Positions 22,906 to 24,119 of a stretch of 24,119 nucleotides of DNA are shown here, in pieces. The DNA is from an uncultured Bacteroides sp. (GTDB lineage: Bacteria > Bacteroidota > Bacteroidia > Bacteroidales > Bacteroidaceae). Made by a program: the position numbers and the translations under genes. Position 1 is the first letter of the stretch, and every line of letters starts with the position of its first letter. The notes below the pieces were generated by a model that was given only the letters and a program-made list of their open reading frames with translations, did no database searches and was not told where the DNA came from. The stretch spans positions 1-24,119 of the forward strand of contig CAJKOW010000031.1 in NCBI GenBank assembly GCA_905201685.1, given 5' to 3'.

Positions 22906-23004
22906 TTACATCATGCAGCTGGTCACCCCCAGCGTCGTTCCGATAGCCGTCAGAATACTGATCAAGGTCTGAATGACCATTTTCCAAATAGATTTCTTGT
23001 CCAT
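22906..23004 (-). CDS. smalltalk micro-protein, 32 residues
   Basis: Tiny ORF starting MDKKSIWKMVIQTL and ending with GVTSCMM. It has a basic N-terminus followed by one hydrophobic helix with small residues (LISILTAIGTTLG), so probably a single-pass membrane peptide. I recognise it as the Bacteroidetes 'smalltalk protein' family, which tends to sit next to HU-like DNA-binding genes and N-acetylmuramoyl-L-alanine amidases. Its function is unknown. The ATG at 23004 is preceded by an A-rich leader of AAAAACTC repeats closely matching the leader of the HU gene upstream. No amidase gene follows here. Confidence 0.85.
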   Translation of the reverse strand: MDKKSIWKMVIQTLISILTAIGTTLGVTSCMM

Positions 23005-23009
23005 GTTTT

Positions 23010-23061
23010 TTGAGTTTTTGAGTTTTTGAGTTTTTAAGTTTTGAGTTTAGTTGACGAGGGG
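23010..23061 (-). repeat. A-rich short repeats in the smalltalk leader
   Basis: On the minus strand the leader reads as CTCGTCAACTAAACT followed by repeats of AAAACT(C/T) right up to the smalltalk ATG. The 18-mer agtttagttgacgagggg at 23044-23061 recurs exactly at 23749-23766 in the leader of the HU gene. Confidence 0.85.
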
Positions 23062-23132
23062 ACGAGTTAACGAGGCAACGAGGAGGGGGGAGTTTAGTTG
23101 ACAAGGGACGAGTTAACGAGGCAACGAGGAGG
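23043..23132. repeat. near-identical 43/44-bp direct repeat
   Basis: Copy 1 at 23043-23086 and copy 2 at 23090-23132 begin with gagtttagttgac and share gacgagttaacgaggcaacg and aggagg. They differ by one substitution (gacg/gaca) and one missing g. The copies are almost adjacent, so this looks like a recent tandem duplication. Confidence 0.9.
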
Positions 23133-23210
23133 AAGTGGGGGGCCTTGTCAACTTGTTGCCCTTGTTTCCCTTGTTCCTTGTTCCCCTTGTCAACTCGTCC
23201 CTTGTCAACT
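23096..23210. repeat. 19-bp perfect inverted repeat, 77-bp spacing
   Basis: agttgacaagggacgagtt at 23096-23114 is the exact reverse complement of 23192-23210. It could fold into a hairpin in the HU-smalltalk transcript or serve as an inversion substrate. The sequence is part of a wider low-complexity family of (A/G)AGTTGAC and AAGGGAC words. Confidence 0.85.
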
Positions 23211-23226
23211 CGTCAACTTGTCAACT
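23142..23226. repeat. degenerate short-word repeat after the HU gene
   Basis: On the minus strand, directly after the HU stop, the words AAGTTGAC, GAGTTGAC, AAGGGAC, AAGGAAC, AAGGGAAAC and AAGGGCAAC follow one another without interruption to about 23142. Unit length varies from 7 to 9, and every word ends in AC. This is typical of slippage-grown repeats in non-coding DNA. Confidence 0.85.
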
Positions 23227-23706
23227 TTATCCCAGCGGATCTTCTCCGCCGTCCGAGCCGCCGGGTTCGGAGCCACTGCCGGTGCCACTGCCCGAGGTTT
23301 CGAGCGAGGGGTCGTAGGCCAGCCACTCGATGCCCGTGGGCACTAATCCTCGCGTGGCGGTTCCGCCCTTGGTCATGAGGCCTTCGCGCTGCGGGACGAA
23401 CTGCACGCGCACGGCGCGGAGCTGCTTCTGGAAGTCGAAGTCGGCCTCGTTGGTCACGCCCTTGGCCGACAGCGTGTAGCGGAAGGTGCCCAGCCCTTCG
23501 AGGCGCACCGACTTGCCTTGCGCCATCAGTTCGGCCATCACGCCGGGCAGCTCGCCCAGCACGGCCATGACGTCGGCGTAGGTCACGGTGCACATGGCCG
23601 ACAGCCGTTGAGCTACTTTCTTCGTGGGAACCGGTTGGCCCACGGTGATGGCGGTGGGATACCACACGCCAAACTTTTCGTTGTGTTGCTTTTTGTAGAA
23701 TGCCAT
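23227..23706 (-). CDS. HU-family DNA-binding protein, HU-HIG type
   Basis: 159 residues. The HU-like domain (about 1-120) opens with MAFYKKQHNEKFGVWYPTAI and has the helical part TYADVMAVLGELPGVMAELM and 'GKSVRLEGLGTFRYTLSAKG', equivalent to the HU V-x-L-x-x-F-G-x-F core. The last 25 residues are a low-complexity Gly/Ser/Asp/Glu tail (TSGSGTGSGSEPGGSDGGED). A tail of this kind defines the HU-HIG family (HU fused to Ig-like or glycine-rich tails) found in multiple copies in Bacteroides. The gene body is visibly GC-rich compared with its AT-rich flanks. The smalltalk gene follows after 222 bp of repeats. What it binds is unknown. Confidence 0.9.
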   Translation of the reverse strand: MAFYKKQHNEKFGVWYPTAITVGQPVPTKKVAQRLSAMCTVTYADVMAVLGELPGVMAELMAQGKSVRLEGLGTFRYTLSAKGVTNEADFDFQKQLRAVRVQFVPQREGLMTKGGTATRGLVPTGIEWLAYDPSLETSGSGTGSGSEPGGSDGGEDPLG

Positions 23707-23708
23707 AG

Positions 23709-23766
23709 TAGTTTTGAGTTTTTAAGTTTTTTAGTTTTTGAGTTTTTAAGTTTAGTTGACGAGGGG
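23709..23766 (-). repeat. A-rich short repeats in the HU-HIG leader
   Basis: On the minus strand the leader is CCCCTCGTCAACTAAACT followed by AAAAACT(C/T) words and then the ATG at 23706. It is the same arrangement as before the smalltalk gene, including an exact 18-bp match (23749-23766 with 23044-23061). Confidence 0.85.
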
Positions 23767-23827
23767 GAGTTTTAGTTGTCCCCTTTGTCTCTCGCCATCT
23801 CGTCCCCTTGTCTCCCTCTTGCCGAAA

Positions 23828-23835
23828 CAAAGATA
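23828..23835 (-). promoter_or_regulatory. -7 element of the HU-smalltalk promoter
   Basis: CAAAGATA on the plus strand reads TATCTTTG on the minus strand, about 122 bp before the HU ATG. A clear TTTG at 19-21 nt upstream is missing. The nearest T-rich word is TTTTACGG, further away. Confidence 0.45.
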
Positions 23836-24119
23836 CGAACATGCGGGCAGAGAACCGTAAAACGGGTATTGATTTACTGTGAAAATCTGTTAATGAAATC
23901 GATATTTAATGTTAATAAAGCTAACTCGTTGATAGGTAGTGCGTAGGAGGGGGATTTTATCGGTATTTGGCCGATTGTGTTTAATTTTATTTGCAAAATC
24001 ATGCTGATATGCCAAAATCGATTCTGGGGTACTGATTGGTGGTTGCAATTACAAATGACAATTACAGTCATGTTATTTTCAATTCGCAAAGATGTGGTAG
24101 TGAAAATTAATATTATATT

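Larger units (their letters stand above)
23707..24119. other. upstream region of the HU gene to the window edge
   Basis: 413 bp with the leader repeats and a -7 box, then about 280 bp of AT-rich sequence in which I see no supported gene. Near its end, acaattacagtca (24058-24070) is the reverse complement of 22850-22862 on the other side of the HU-smalltalk module. The 71-residue minus-strand frame at 23874-24089 has no domain or ribosome site. Confidence 0.6.

Noticed and set aside
23874..24089. 71-residue minus-strand frame near the right edge
   Set aside because: AT-rich, no ribosome site, no domain, and it overlaps the HU upstream region.

Overview
The window looks like chromosomal DNA of a gut Bacteroides or Phocaeicola. 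The evidence is the repeated Bacteroidetes -7 element TATCTTTG upstream of genes, A-rich leaders in place of strong Shine-Dalgarno sites, a Porin_10-type outer-membrane protein, a Nudix-type AraR with the classic Bacteroides arabinose gene order, and an HU-HIG gene next to a 'smalltalk' micro-protein. I cannot assign a species. Nearly everything except nadE is on the minus strand.

Left end (1-6265). A PerR-type Fur regulator and a reverse rubrerythrin form an oxidative-stress pair, read leftward from a good promoter with a PerR-box-like palindrome in its leader. Glutamine-dependent NAD synthetase (nadE) diverges from perR and meets a solute-binding-like protein tail to tail. That protein follows a putative porin, and the two probably form an operon.

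Middle (6266-10335). A minus-strand operon encodes a small TPR protein and a four-subunit 2-oxoacid:ferredoxin oxidoreductase in the order delta-alpha-beta-gamma. An unlisted 57-residue two-helix membrane protein sits between alpha and beta. The operon ends in a clear intrinsic terminator. The intergenic regions on both sides each hold a short tandem array of palindromic units (23-bp and 22-bp periods).

Arabinose region (10336-22569). Read leftward: araM (lipoprotein aldose 1-epimerase), araP (sodium/sugar symporter), araR (Nudix-type regulator), araD, araA, a FGGY kinase acting as AraB, a GH51 arabinofuranosidase, then tkt from its own promoter, and rpiB. Together they release L-arabinose from oligosaccharides, mutarotate it, import it, convert it through L-ribulose and L-ribulose-5-phosphate to D-xylulose-5-phosphate, and feed that into the pentose phosphate pathway. 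Strong hairpins sit between araP/araR, araA/araB and tkt/rpiB and may set relative expression.

Right end (22570-24119). An HU-HIG DNA-binding protein and a 32-residue smalltalk protein form a small module. It is packed with low-complexity direct and inverted repeats, has near-identical A-rich leaders before both genes, and ends in a strong bidirectional terminator. The amidase gene that I recall often accompanying such modules is not present here. This module, the embedded 57-residue membrane protein and the two palindromic arrays are the least explained parts of the window.
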